Shown here one piece after another: positions 28,350 through 40,948 of a DNA stretch of 64,000 nucleotides. Location of the stretch: contig JAYKYS010000009.1 of assembly GCA_036924285.1 (NCBI GenBank), positions 9,858,001-9,922,000 of the forward strand, in the 5' to 3' direction. Every line of letters starts with the position of its first letter. The first letter of the stretch is position 1. The notes under the pieces are model-generated. The model was not told the origin of the DNA. It was given only the letters and a program-made list of their open reading frames with translations, and made no database searches. The position numbers and the translations under genes were made by a program. The stretch comes from Asterella californica. Its lineage: Eukaryota; Streptophyta; Marchantiopsida; Marchantiales; Aytoniaceae.

Positions 28350-28983
28350 GCGAGGCAATGGGAAATCGAGGGAATACAAAAGGCGAAGGAAGCGGATCCG
28401 AAAATACAGACGGCAGATAGACTGTGGCACGGGGTTTTGAATTTTGCGGAATATCGCTGGGAGCGTTAGGGTTGTGGAGTGGAGGTTAAAAGTCTTTGCT
28501 GCTCTTCGCAGTTTTTGGACCTGCAGCGGGTGCTTTAAATATTTTGAGTGGGATCACGTTGTTTAAGTGGTTGGAATGGGCGCTTGCTGCACCAGGTGTT
28601 TTGGAGAGCTTATTGTTATCGAGATCTCCAGGCTGGACCTCTTTGTCCATGTCTCTCGTCTCAGTGACATCATCTCGAGCAAACGAGTAATGATCTGCAC
28701 ATATCACTATTATCTTTGCTTTCAGAGTTCCTCCATCGACAATGCAGTTCAGAAATTTTCTTAGTCAAACGGGGAGGCAATCTGTTATATTATGTATACG
28801 AAATCCTGCATTGAAATCAAGAAACAGATCTTGCAACTCATAGGTTGGGAGAAAGAGCGGCATGTGGGTGCTGAAGTATGCATCAAGCGGCTTTCTAACA
28901 AGGGGTTACATGAGTTTGTAGGAATGATAAGGTACTGTCTTGAAGGTAATTTATGTTTTAACGCTTCCAAGAAGAAGAGTTAG
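28350..28983 (+). pseudogene. Unidentified coding remnant
   Basis: Short plus-strand frames read in order. First is YISKARQWEIEGIQKAKEAD...RLWHGVLNFAEYRWER (to 28469). A second frame carries KVFAALRSFWTCSGCF, KYFEWDHVV and CCTRCF, a possible C4 zinc ribbon. A third (28792-28983) has CIEIKKQILQLIGWEKERHV and NKGLHEFVGMIRYC. Codon-like composition stands out from the AT-rich surroundings, and the three pieces could be one broken protein. I do not recognise the family. The NKGLHxFxGMxxYC phrase has the look of a mobile-element protein, but that is only an impression. Confidence 0.3.
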
Positions 28984-30514
28984 GCTATAAATTAAAGTTT
29001 AAAAATTAAAAATACTTTTACTCGTGAGAAACACAAGTCTTTATACAAAAAAATTTAATTTAATTTTTATCAACCCATAGCTATTCGCATTAACATACGA
29101 TATATTTCAATACCTCAATCCTTACCTCAAAGGGGTAAAGAAGTTTTTCTTGTTCATTTTCAACATTCCCCACTTAGAAGCTTCAGATACTCTAAACCAA
29201 GAGTAACAAGCTCGTAACCTAAAGTACAAATCTATGTAGCGACTGTGAAGCTTAGCTTTGATTTTCTCTTCATTTTCTTGTGGGTGTTGATTGTTTTGAC
29301 TTTTAGGTGTCTCTTTCATCTTGTCCGGCTTGATGGGTCTTTCCATCCGTTAGGTATCAACTGCGTCATTTTTTCTAAAAGAATCATATAAGAATAGACT
29401 TATTATGAAAATGCAACTCCGAAGTCCCCAAGTCCCATTAACCGTTACGTGACATGGGATAAATTCTATATTTTTTAGAATATAGACTACATATTTCACA
29501 TAATTTATTTAATTTAATCGACCTTTTTCTGAGGATATCTGTTTGTTCTGATCGATGTAGATGTGTAACGATGCTACTTAAGGAATTTCATATAAGAGAG
29601 TATTCTTTTATCAACAAAGAACGACATGTGAATTTCCAAGTCCCATCCACTCATTTTAATGATAAAATATAATATATGTTCAAAAAATTGATGTATGTAG
29701 TCCACCATGTCATTTACGTGATCAAAGATACGATTAAATAATACATCAGGTTACAAAATGTATAATAAAACACAACAATTCTAATGAATATACATCCCCG
29801 ATGAACTCCGGGAACTTTTGTTCGTTTATTGTTATCTAGAAAATATATAAGTGTTAAATGAAAAATATATAATAAGTAAATGTAAAAATTGAAATATTTT
29901 ATAAACGTTATTTATTAACGCATGCCTGGAAACACGGGGAAAGCAAAAGAAAACCCATAAGAAAACCCACAGAAGATACCCGACCGAAGAACTTTCAATT
30001 ACATTACAATTAATGAGACATTTAATTTATACCTAACCTTTTCTATCGAAAAGATTAAATATAAATTAAATGATTAGTCTCCTCTTTCGAAGTTGGAAGA
30101 GGTGAATAATATGCATGTATCCTGAATAATGAAAATATACTTAAAAATAATTTTCAAAATCTATTGATTCCAAATACAAACCAAGAGAGATGAAAGGAAA
30201 AGACAGATGATGAAGTACATGCCTGAATACCGAAATATACTTCCAAACAGACAGAGGATAAAAGTCAAGCATGTCACATTCTCCGAAATTCTGTCCGACA
30301 CGAAAGTCCAATAAGCACGCATTCGCCGATCTTTGCGAGTCAACCGATACGCATATCCGTGCAAAAGTGGCGTTGGATTCAAGGTCAACGCACAGCAGCA
30401 GCATTGTTCTGTTGCATATTAGATTCTTTTATGCTTCAACGTAAGAGGTATAAAATGGTAAATGGTATTATTTTTCTGTTAACAGGTATAAAATGAGTAA
30501 ACGGTATTATTTGT
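28984..30514. other. AT-rich spacer
   Basis: No gene or RNA recognised. It contains one copy of a dispersed repeat (29783-29880) and, at 30448-30513, two near-identical phrases GGTATAAAATG...GGTATTATT. Open frames are short and unlike known proteins. Confidence 0.45.
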
Positions 30515-30810
30515 TTTTTGAGGTCTTAGTGGATTATGAAACTGTTCATATGAGTTTATCACAGTGAGATTCGGAAAGACAAATTTATTCTGTTCTTTGA
30601 TATCTTCATGGATGAGAGATTTTTCATATAAGTCCACCACAGCGAGATTCGGATCAAAAATTTAATTTTATTCTTTGAGATCTTTATGGATGAGAGATTG
30701 TTCATATGAGTTCATCACAGAGAGATTCAGACCAATAATTTTTTTTTGTTTTTTAAAGTCTTCACGAACTATAAGACTGTTCATATGAGTCCATCGCATG
30801 ACCAAAAACT
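30515..30810. repeat. Tandem repeat, unit about 78 bp, four degenerate copies
   Basis: The phrase TTCATATGAG or a one-base variant occurs at 30545, 30623, 30701 and 30780, spacing 78, 78 and 79. Each is preceded by TCTT.ATGGATGAGAGA-like sequence and followed by TCCATCACAG.GAGATTC. Units differ by 10-25 percent, so this is an old satellite-like array. Confidence 0.8.
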
Positions 30811-30854
30811 TCGTTAATAATTTACAGCACATGCACTTCCAACCGTGCTCACAA

Positions 30855-30920
30855 AAAATCGAACCCACTATTTTTCTCTTGGAGGACTCTGGTCTAAACC
30901 ACTTGAGATACCAAACTTCT
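30855..30920 (-). ncRNA. tRNA-like / SINE-like remnant
   Basis: On the minus strand, GGTATCTCAAGTGGTTTAGA resembles a pol III A box. About 35 bases later GGGTTCGATT resembles a B box. The intervening stems do not form a good tRNA, so this is a tRNA-derived SINE head or decayed tRNA. Confidence 0.35.
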
Positions 30921-31191
30921 TTCTAGACTTGATTATATAAAAAGTTTAGACTTCATTTAGCCTTTGAGGCTTGCGCCATTGACTTTCTTTATCCAGACTT
31001 CTACTGTAGTGATGGCGTTTTCTTGATCAGACCACGTCAGCAATAAGTTCACTTCCTCTCACAATGGAATCGTTTCCTTTCCCACCAGCGGGCGTGTCTT
31101 ATTTTTCAGTGGTTCATTTTAGAAAAGATAAAAAGAACATGACTGTTTCATTCCCGTCACCTTGTTACCGTTATTCAGGAGGGAGGATATT

Positions 31192-31266
31192 CACCTCATG
31201 TACACTGAAGTGTACAAGAGGTGTAATCTATATTCTAATCCTTTCTGCGGGAAGGGTTAGAATATA
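31192..31266. repeat. Two adjacent hairpin-forming palindromes
   Basis: CACCTCATGTACACT (31192-31206) pairs with the arm ending near 31222 with one mismatch. TATATTCTAATCC (31229-31241) pairs with the arm ending at 31266 with one G-T pair. The two hairpins are separated by only a few bases. Confidence 0.7.
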
Positions 31267-34200
31267 AATTAATGTCCACGCAGAATATTACGTAGTGATA
31301 ATAAAAGTCTTTGATTTATATCTCCAGGAACGCATCAACCCTCTTTTCATTTATGGGTTCTCTCCGGATGAGTTTGTTACTCCGAGACTGATTAATATAT
31401 AATATTTATGAATTTATTTAATTTTCTATATAGCTTATTAGAATAATTTTTAATACACTTCCACGAGAAAACGGAATTCACTGTACAAGGCCGTGGAGAA
31501 GGATATTATTTACCGTTGGTAACATGTCTGGGTATGATAAAGGATGCCCCATCAAACGATCTGATCAAAGAAAAACAATTGCGAAAAGACCTGATCAAGT
31601 CTGTACATGTTAAACATAACCCTCTAATTGAGGGTGTCAGTCAGTTACACCTAGTTGCGAGTATTGTTCTTATATATTTTATCATGTTCAATAAATTTAT
31701 TTATTTAAAACACTTGAATTTTAGTTATATTATTTTTTCAGTATCTATACAATATTTAAAGTCTCTTTGGTATTCTAAGTTTACAGGAACATGACATTTT
31801 GATATTTCTTTTCAGAATTGTTGGTGCATGATTTATTAAAATAACAAATATATGCAGACAGTCTTGACCAAAAAGTTTCTAATTAACTGATCTCCAACGC
31901 ATTGCGTGATACTGAATGCCACTATGGTATCTAAAGCACTAGGGGACAATATAGCTGATGTGGCATTTACATTAATCAGCTTCTTTGTCATACGGTACTT
32001 TCAAAGGTTAAATTTGGTAAGAAAATGTATCATTTTTGGGGACGGTATCCATTTGTTTCTATTTAATTAGAAGAAATGGAGTAGTGTGAGAAAACTATTT
32101 TCCATAAGACATCGATTCATGGTTAAGACCATCGTGGATCCTTTCTCAAACACAAAAATTTCCTTACTTGAATGACCGACTATTGATTTAACAAGAGATT
32201 TCCTACTCGCACGAGGTTTAAAAATATAAAATCAAAGCTATAGTTTATCAAAAGATAATTTGTATAGTCGCAAATGCCCTTATGGATTGACAGTGTTACC
32301 TTGTCTTAAAAATTGAAGTGCTATAAAACTTAGAGAGTTTATTATAATTTTGAAAAATTCAAATACTTATAACGACTCAGAAACACCTCCTTAAGTGATA
32401 CACAAAGCTCTAGTACCCAGAAGGAAGAAGGTCGTAATTTATCCAAGGGCGGCTCTAGAAGGAAGAAGGTAATAGTTTGTCCAAGTGCAGCTAGACAAAG
32501 CTTCATTTGGAATCTTTTTTTGGACGTTAGAGAATCTTTTGTTTTAGTTTTGGCACCTTCTACTATATCTCGTGCAGGAGCTTGTTAGCAACCTCATCTG
32601 CCTGTAGCCAGTGGGACGAGGCATCGAGTCGTTCTTGTCGAGAAGGTTCAAGCCCACTTTACACATATCAAGTCCAAAGTTTCATGTCCTCTCCCATGAA
32701 TCAAATGTTTAGTCTTAACAGTATAACGTGAGACTTGGTCCCAGTTTACATATATGCAGGTTTCATTTTGGTGCAAAAATTCTTCTTTCTTATGGAGCGT
32801 GAGAGGACATTTAGGTGGTATGGAAATCGTCTCATCTATTTAAACCACAAGCCTCTCCAAACTTCCCTTGTATCAAAGGTGCGGTAGCTAAGGTGGTGTG
32901 GATCCATGTCTGGGAAGACAAAGGTTGCAAGTCCGAATCCTTATGGTGATAAAAAATTTATCGAAAAATTTAAATATTTTCACAAGTTCAGGAGAAACTT
33001 CCTAGAAAATATAATTTTGAAAAAAGTTTTCAGTTTCAGACTGATAGATCACTATAACGAGATTATTTTTCACTGTACTGAGAGACTCCTCAGGAGGAAC
33101 TTTTCAAGTTTAAAAAGAGTATATTCTCAATCTGTTATCCACATTGCAGTTTGTTCTTTTCTCTTGTTTGAGAACATCTATCGTTTATTTTGTAGTTCTC
33201 AAGTTTTCGATCATATTGAACGTAAGATCACCAGTTTCAGATAACAAAATGAAAACGTGACACATAGATGAAGTTTTGGTGAGCTAGTCCACTGGAGCTA
33301 ATCGCAAATGAACAGAAACTAATTCCAGTGAGATATCCCACCATTAATATATTCCACCTGTGGTTTAAGAGAATTTTGGCAAAAGACCATCAACTCAAGA
33401 ACCATACCAAAACAGGAAACATCTATGTTTCAGTCTACATTTAATTACAAATACCAACTAAATCATGTCTCAATGTAGTAAAATGACAATAGAATTTCAT
33501 ATAAAGTCATTTATGGTCTTTTCAGTCAATGATTTTTATTTCTGGTGGTTGTCTTAGTTATAAATTTAGAAAGAAACTTTATTTGTTGTGGAAATGAAAA
33601 TAGGATCAAGGAGAATTTATCGAGGTCACGGTAATGAACTTCGGGTAAATCATTCTTTATTTAAGCTCTTCACAAATGAAAAATCTCTATTTGTAGAAAA
33701 TGACTTGAATACGTGGAACATTTGTTCCTTAATAAATAACTTTGACCGGGAAGCCAGAACCCAAGGCAGTAGGATTTTCTTTTGGTACTAAAGACCATTC
33801 ACATAATATGCCACGTGGATTGACTTCTCTGCCATCTAACCTAAAAAAAAACGTAAAGCACTGGGAAAATTTCCGTCCGGCAACGTAATATCACGAGCAG
33901 ACAAGGTGAAATCACGAGCACGTACGAAAATGTGTTTTACTTGCTTTTGCGAATTAATGCACTATCCGAGATGTACTTACGAGCAGCATAAACCATGCAC
34001 TCGAGCAGTTGCTTATATGCTTAAGCCACCCTCGGCAATGTTCTTACGCTCGTAAGTCTACTGCGGGCAGTGCATTATCTTCTACATTTCACTCTCTTTG
34101 ATACATGAATTTTATGTAAAACAGTTTTGATCCAAGTACTAAATTTTGAAGACGAGGTTAGTGAAGAAGTTCAGTTTACAAGATGGGATTTGGCTCAATA

Positions 34201-35200
34201 GACCATTAGCAGACTCAAGGAATCTAGTCTTTTACATGTTTTTGTGGGAAACCAATGGAAATTTCATTTATGAGATCAAAAGAAATGATACTAGAATGTA
34301 GAACCCTTACCGAAGCGACAATATGACCCGGCTGGAACTCGAAACTTGGCCCTGTAAAGTAGTCCTCAGTATGTGAATATGCATGCAAACGAGCTTTCGT
34401 GAAGATTGTGGAGAAGACGATAGACGCCATGAAAAAACAGTAGAGCTAGTATAGAGTACAACCTCTGGAAAGTGAAACAGAAGGTTCTTACATATATATA
34501 GAGCATAGTCCTCCAAACATAAAACTAAGAGTGGTAGTAGTTTATGGTTTCATGGTTTACCCCATCGGTGAGAATTACATGATATGATCCACTCCCGATC
34601 GGGATCTTTTCTCAGTGGACAAGGAGAATCAAATCAAGTAATGAAAAGGAATAACAAGTAGTTTCGATTGCAATGGAATTTCGGGGCTATGCGTTAGCGA
34701 AATTTATTATTTTATTTTATTTTATTTTATTTTAAAATAACATAAAGACTCTATTTGTCTGTTCTCATTGTCTTTTCATTTTTTGGTTTTCATTATTGAT
34801 TTATTATTTTTCTTTTCCACTTCTGGTTTTCACAACGACTCGATCTGTCTGTTTTTATTCTTTTTCATTTTACAGTTTTCATTATGACTCCATTCGTCTG
34901 TTTTGCTACACGACCAAAAAGAATTCACTTTTCTTTCCAGTTTTCCTAATCTATGTAGAGCTATGCTATGGAATAGCTATAATAATAAAAGGATTGGTAA
35001 ATAAAATAGAAGATGAAAGAAGAAGACTACATGCAATGAATGAACTAAAGAAATGTGCGGCCCAGCAACAGCGTCCAACATGTGGGCACATACAATGTAC
35101 CTCAGCAACCGGTACGGCAGATACGTACAGTAGATGGAGGAGGAGGTGGGCGCCGAAGGTACAATCCAATAGCCGTATGAGGCCCACACGGAAGTCGTGA
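31267..35200. other. AT-rich spacer with repeats
   Basis: No gene recognised. It holds a TTTTA pentanucleotide run at about 34707-34735. Three copies of GACTCxATxxGTCTGTT follow at about 34747, 34837 and 34886, in a region that repeats 26488-26640. A GC-richer patch at 33890-34090 carries repeated CACGAGCA and ACGAGCAG phrases of unknown meaning. Confidence 0.45.
32883..32945 (+). ncRNA. tRNA-like / SINE-like remnant
   Basis: GTAGCTAAGGTGG resembles a pol III A box. AGGTTGCAAGTCCGAATCC about 35 bases later resembles a B box with an insertion. No cloverleaf could be drawn with confidence. Confidence 0.3.
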
Positions 35201-36258
35201 TCTCAAGTTCTCAACTCGTCGAGAGTTGCCAGCAAGTTCTTTCACGTCTTCTGCTTTGCCTCCCGGTAATTTTTCTTCCCGGCTCTGTATTTGCCGGGAA
35301 TACGTTACGTTGGACGGATCGCACGGGGAGCAGAGAGTGATCATTGATGGTCAGAGAGTTGGATCATGAATGCCAGGGTATATATATGGTGGTCGTGACG
35401 CGCGTCAGATGATTTGTCGCAGGCACAGTGCGCTACTGGAGTCTGGACCGGACTGTGCGATAAGTAAGTTCGGTGACAAGTGAGCGCTCTCATCTCTTCT
35501 GCTTTTACTTTCTTACTTACTGCTTGAGTGAGTCCACCTGCAGCTGCACTGTCGGACCGCTCGGAGCTTCCTTCGACAAGCTCGGAGTCGGAGGTCCAGT
35601 GGCCAGTCGCTCGGACACCCTGTGTATTAGTCGCTGCATGGGAAGCCCATTGTTCTGCTTTCCTTTCCTGGGCCTCCCTCAAGTGCTTCCGTCCGTCGTT
35701 TGTTGTCTTGATTGATCCATCGATCGCGGGATCGTCGCATTCAATGGGAATCAACGAGATTCATTGATAGGTAGGCTCGGTTTGCTTCATCCTTGGATGA
35801 GACCTGAGGGTGAGGCACGACAGTCGGCATTTGTACTTACTCTACATATTAGAGTTATACCATGATATATATTAGAGTTAGTACTGCTGTAGAGGGTCGT
35901 GTCTGAGTGTACCTCAAGTTCGAATTTATCTCATGATGAATGAGATTTCGCTCCGAGGGAGAAGGGGAGAGAGAGGATTCGAATGAAATAGTCTGACTCG
36001 TTCTCAGGTCGCTGAAACTCGCACCGTCTTAACCACTTAGTGGAGATGAATTGTTTCATTTCAGATGAAATCAGGTTGCAAATCAGGTACGAATGGGTGG
36101 CAATTGTGCTTCCTTTGTTGTCCGTCCGCTCGATCGATCTGTGTGTCAGCAAAGCAGCAACTTATCATCGATAATGAGACTTGAGTCGTTTCGGTGTCGT
36201 TGTGGCCCCAGGAAGAATTGACTGACTGAGTGGAGGGGAAGAGGCGGTGCAAGCGAAA
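35201..36258. other. Upstream region of the selenium-binding protein gene
   Basis: Probable promoter and 5' leader. GC content rises here and several CTTGAGTGAG-like phrases occur. A minus-strand 137-codon frame (35341-35754) lacks family similarity and is not called as a gene. Strings such as CGCGCGTC near 35399 suggest promoter-proximal sequence, but no TATA box was fixed. Confidence 0.4.
35975..36046 (-). ncRNA. tRNA(Ser/Leu)-like remnant
   Basis: Minus-strand AGTGGTTAAGACGG matches the A-box region of serine and leucine tRNAs. CATTCGAATCC about 50 bases later matches a B box. The acceptor stem does not close, so it is probably a tRNA pseudogene or SINE head sitting in the promoter region. 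Confidence 0.4.
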
Positions 36259-39200
36259 ATGGTGCAGTTATCGGAGGAGTCCGCAGCCTGCTGCGACATA
36301 GTGAAAGGGCCAGGCTATGGGAGCCCTAAAGAAGCTCAGCACGGTCCTCGTGAGGAGATTGTTTACATCACTGGAATCTACACCGGTGAGCCTTGCACGA
36401 TGGGCCGAATGAAATTGAATAATTGCTAAAGAGCTCTCGGAGAAGAAGAAGAAGAAGAAGAAAATAACATTTCGCTGTAGGAGAGGACAAGATGTTTGCC
36501 CGCTGAAGTCTAGCGCACTGCATGGGAAATCTGTAAATTTGGGCCTCATTGATGGATGGATGTGCGTAGGGACGGGAATCGAGAAGCCTGACTATCTGGC
36601 AACAGTAGATGTTAACCCAGAATCCGCAACCTACTGCCAAATCATCCACCGACTACCAGTCAAACACTTGAGCGACGAGTTGCATCATAGCGGCTGGAAT
36701 GCTTGCAGCTCTTGTCACTCCGACACTTCGGTCAAGCGTCGCTTCCTGGTCCTGCCGTCACTTATGTAAGTTCCTGTGGTTGATGATCTATCTGATGGGG
36801 CTAGGCGATACTCTTTCGTTTCTACCATTAGGTACTTCTTTCCTGTTCAATCCACGCCGACCCAGCTCAGGTGCATAATAAGGCTTTTGATAGTTCTCAA
36901 CAGAAGGGTAAGAGGTGAACTTCTTTGCTTGAGAAGAAGTGTGCTCGTAGTCTGTACGTCTCTCTGACTCTGTGCTTCAGTAGAGTGTGTGTGAAAGTGT
37001 GAGTCAGAGTTAGTCAGTCAGTAGTAATTCCTTGGCTTGCTTGCTTGTTTGCTTACTCGCAGTTCAAGTCGAATCTACATCATCGACACGGTGACGAATC
37101 CTTTGAAACCGACGCTTCACAAGGTGGTGGAGCCTGAGGAGATATTGGAGAAAACTGGGTTAGCCTTTCCTCATACGGCGCACTGCTTGGCCAATGGAGA
37201 CATCATGGTATCGTGCATGGGGGACAAGGAGGGCCGTGCAGAAGGCTCAGGTTTTCTTTTGTTGGACTCCAAATTCAACGTCAAAGGAAGGTCTAATCTC
37301 GTCTCTTCTCGTCTATATCTTCGAGTATTACTCTTCCTACTTCATCTAAATCCTTCTCCTGCGTGCTCTGATTCGTGACTCGCGGTTGAATTCGGTAGGC
37401 AGTGGAAAATGTGCTCGTTATCAGTTGCTCTCAGCTCCCCAAGGGATTATACAGCACGTTGATCCAGAATAGAAGACGGAGAGGTTTTACTTTTAGACCT
37501 ACACTGAATCCTGAGAACTGGGTGCAGATGGGAAGCAGAAGGCAATAGTCCACCGTTTGGCTACGACTTCTGGTACCAGCCTCGACATAAAACGATGATC
37601 AGCTCGTCATGGGGAGCACCGAGCGCCTTCACCAAGGGGTTCAATCCAGCTCACGTTGCCGAGGGTCTCTATGGACGGCATTTGTTCGTCTATGACTGGC
37701 CTGGAGGCAAATTGAAGCAGACGCTAGATCTCGGGAACACTGGGCTCATCCCTCTCGAGGTGTGTGTTTTGAGAGCAACTCCCTTTTTGAGTCGTAGATC
37801 GTGGCAGTCTGAGAGGTCTGGTAGTTTTTGCAGGACTTCCTGTTTCATGACTTTGGAATGGTCATGACGTGACAATTCATTGTTGTTGTTGTCGTTATAT
37901 ACATGTGTCATATCCCCCCAGGCTACGGCATGGAAATCCTGAACATATAGTAGCCCACCTCTGTTATATATGTCGGTCCATGTGGATAGCAGCAGACACT
38001 ACCCACACACACTCAAGAAAAGGGAACAATTTGGCTATCTATCAATATCAACCAACCTGCTTTACCCGTGTGCCAATGTATATCAACCAACAAAATGAAC
38101 AAAAGCGAAACAGGTGCTTCAGTTGTTTTATTACGATTTTCCAGTAAAAGATTGAAGGGGTTTGACAACCGGAGGAACAGAGAGTCTTGCCGATTCAGTG
38201 AAGTAGAACAAGAAGATTGAACCAAGAGAGGTACATAATAGAAGGGGAATAGAGGGGCGTGAATGGACGCTACGTTGAGCATCTCTTTATTAGCGAAGGT
38301 TTGGAACCATAGGACAGATAGACGCTGGGCCATGGGCTGCAAGGAGCAGGTTCCCAGAGATTGGGGTGTGGAAGCGCATCGTAGATGACATGTATTGTAT
38401 TCAGTTCGAACGGATCTGTGCGTAGAGTGGTTTTTCTTGCCACCTCTGTTGTTGTACTCCATAATCAAACTCTGCATGGTACTTCTTTCTTTTGGGGGTG
38501 CAGATTCGGTTCTTACATGACCCTGACCAGGCAACGGGCTTCGTGGGAGCCGCATTGAGTAGCACAATTGTGCGGTTTTACAAGAAGGACGACGAGTCCT
38601 GGGATCATGAGGTGCGCATGCAGGACATACATGAAGTGACGGACTCTTGCATGCAGCATTGGATCCTGTTTTGTTGCACTAGCAGGTTTATAAGGACCTT
38701 GAAGTTTATCAGCCTCGCTTAGCTTCATCGTTTGAGTCAATCACTTGATCGTGACGGAAACGCTGGACATGCTTTTGGGAGTTTTCTGAGTTGACGAGTC
38801 AGAGACTGAGTTCTGCTGCACTTCCCTGCCAGCTTTATATATGCCATCTTCAGGAGAGTTTGTCATTTGCCTTGGGAGCTCTTGTCGCGAACTAAGCATG
38901 CGGTCACTAACCACTGCGTGTGTTGTAGGTGGTGATCTCTGTGCCGAACCTCAAAGTTCAAAACTGGATCCTGCCAGAAATGCCTGGACTCATCACTGAC
39001 TTTCTGATCTCCTTGGACGACCGATTCCTCTACTTCTCCAACTGGCTTCACGGGGACATCAGACAGTATAACATCGAAGATCCCAGCAAGCCTGTGCTGA
39101 CAGGCCAAGTCTGGGTCGGCGGGCTTTTCCGGAAAGGCAGCAATGTTCATGTGGAGAGAGAAAATGGAGAGTTGTGGCAGTCTGAAGTTCCAGATGTTCA

Positions 39201-39603
39201 GGTGAGGTGGTGGTGATGTGTTCAGAAGAGTGTGTATCTCCACTACCTCCGTTTTCTAACTCTTCATATCTCCCCGTTGTGTTTGTCATAACTAGGATCG
39301 GGTTTGTGGTGTGGATTGCAGGGGAAGAGATTAAGAGGAGGTCCACAGATGATTCAGCTCAGTTTGGATGGAAAACGACTATACGGTAGCAACTCTTTGT
39401 TTAGTGCATGGGATAATCAGTTCTACCCCGAGCTGGCAAAGGAAGGATCTCATATCATCCTCGTTGACGTTGATAACGAAAAGGGCGGATTGTCCATTAA
39501 TGAGAAATTCTTCGTAGATTTTGGAGACGAGCCGGACGGACCAGCTCTGGCACACGAAATGAGGTACCCCGGAGGCGACTGCACGTCTGACATTTGGCTT
39601 TGA
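36259..39603 (+). CDS. SBP1: Selenium-binding protein / methanethiol oxidase family
   Basis: Cytosolic protein of the SBP56 family. Human SELENBP1 oxidises methanethiol to formaldehyde, hydrogen sulfide and hydrogen peroxide; plant forms bind selenium and cadmium. Seven exons, 36259-36385, 36570-36765, 37063-37290, 37528-37759, 38504-38611, 38929-39201 and 39322-39603, join in frame to 481 residues, close to the usual length. Hallmarks in order: YGSP near the start; [23 protein letters not shown] (copper/selenium-binding region); [99 protein letters not shown] at the end. All expected His and Cys positions look intact. Intron 1 contains a GAA repeat, and intron 4 is 744 bases. Confidence 0.97.
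36439..36461. repeat. GAA trinucleotide microsatellite in intron 1
   Basis: A run of AGAAGAAGAAG type within the first intron of the selenium-binding protein gene. Confidence 0.8.
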
Positions 39604-40948
39604 CCTCTTTATTACCGCTAGCTTCATCAAGGTCCTTTGTTGCATATATGTATATAGTTCTCAATAGCTTACAACTGTCACACGAGGTTGTATATTTACA
39701 ATAAAGAAAAGGTCTAAAGAAATATTCCGGAATCGTTTGTTCTACTCTGTTGAAAAATTTGCATACTGATATGGCGATCACAAGCCACATTCGTATACCC
39801 TACGATTCAGAAAAGAGCAGCAGGCTGTTTGTGACCTTCGACTCCCCGGATTCAGGAAAGAGGACCTGTCTTGTCTATAGTGAGCATGTACTTGAAAGTC
39901 AAATCAAGTTTTGCGTGGCACTGTAACTCGCTACAAGGCTAGAACAAGTTAAGAGATTGTTTAAAACTCAGTTGCTAATTTATCTGTAAATCGTGCCTAG
40001 AAGCTAGACCATACTGACCACCCTATCTATTACGAGCAACAAATTTACTTGGAAGATGACACGTGGAGGAACATCTTGTGGTAAATTCTGAATAAGGTGA
40101 CTAAATTAGCTTAGTATACACTCAATTAGTTCTCGGCCGAGATTAAAATCACCAGCCGCTTGGTCGATGGCTGTTGAATTTTCTGTCACAGCTCGCGGAA
40201 GTAGAATGTTGTAGACATACTTCGGCTCCTTGGTTGAAATGGATGTTCGGATGGAAGTCGTGGGACATCGGACCTAAGACTGTTTGGATCACTACCATGA
40301 CGATACTTGCTTCTAGGTTGTGGATTTCAACCTGCAAAAATTTACCTCACCTCCGGCATCGTGCCCGTGCAGATGGGAAGCCAGTCCCATCTTACAACGG
40401 CCAGTTTGGAGAAAATAAACCATGAGAGAGACGGTATAATAACTGGGGGGCGGAATCGTGGGCGGAATTCATTCTCCACCAACACCTTGTGCAGGCAGGA
40501 GGCGCTTCTGGCGAATGGTTACAGTCCGTACACACGGGGCTGATGCCTTTCAACATACCGAGTCAACATCTGCTTGAGGAGTTTCTGCAGATATACAGCT
40601 CGAGAATAATCAAGAATGATACACATTTTTCACTTTTCACTCTAGTAGTCACAAATCGCGTTTTCCATTGTTAACTAGCTTTATTGCCTGATGATCAACA
40701 GCGCCTAAAACTGGTAAAGAATGGACAACACTCTGTTTCATATTCCATAACAGTACTCCTACCAAACCCGCCACGTCGTATTTACGTCACAACTCAAAAA
40801 TTTTGTACATACTTTTGTGAAAGCTGCACCTTTCCCTATCTGTCTGATCTAGATTCCCTCCTTTTAACCGCCGCCAATTACCCTAAGACGTTGATCCCGA
40901 TAGTTCCCGATAAGATTCATGACACACTTGCCTAAAACTGTGTGCGTG
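39604..40948. other. Convergent 3' intergenic region
   Basis: Lies between the stop codons of two convergent genes. A canonical AATAAA at 39700-39705, 97 bases after the upstream stop, is the likely polyadenylation signal of the selenium-binding protein gene. No other gene was recognised; open frames here do not resemble known proteins. Confidence 0.5.

Noticed and set aside
34796..35200. 134-codon plus-strand open frame
   Set aside because: Its hydrophobic start is an artefact of T-rich repeats; the second half is unlike the first and has no homologue known to me.
35341..35754. 137-codon minus-strand open frame upstream of the selenium-binding protein gene
   Set aside because: Low-complexity polar sequence without family resemblance, in a GC-rich promoter region where long chance frames are expected.
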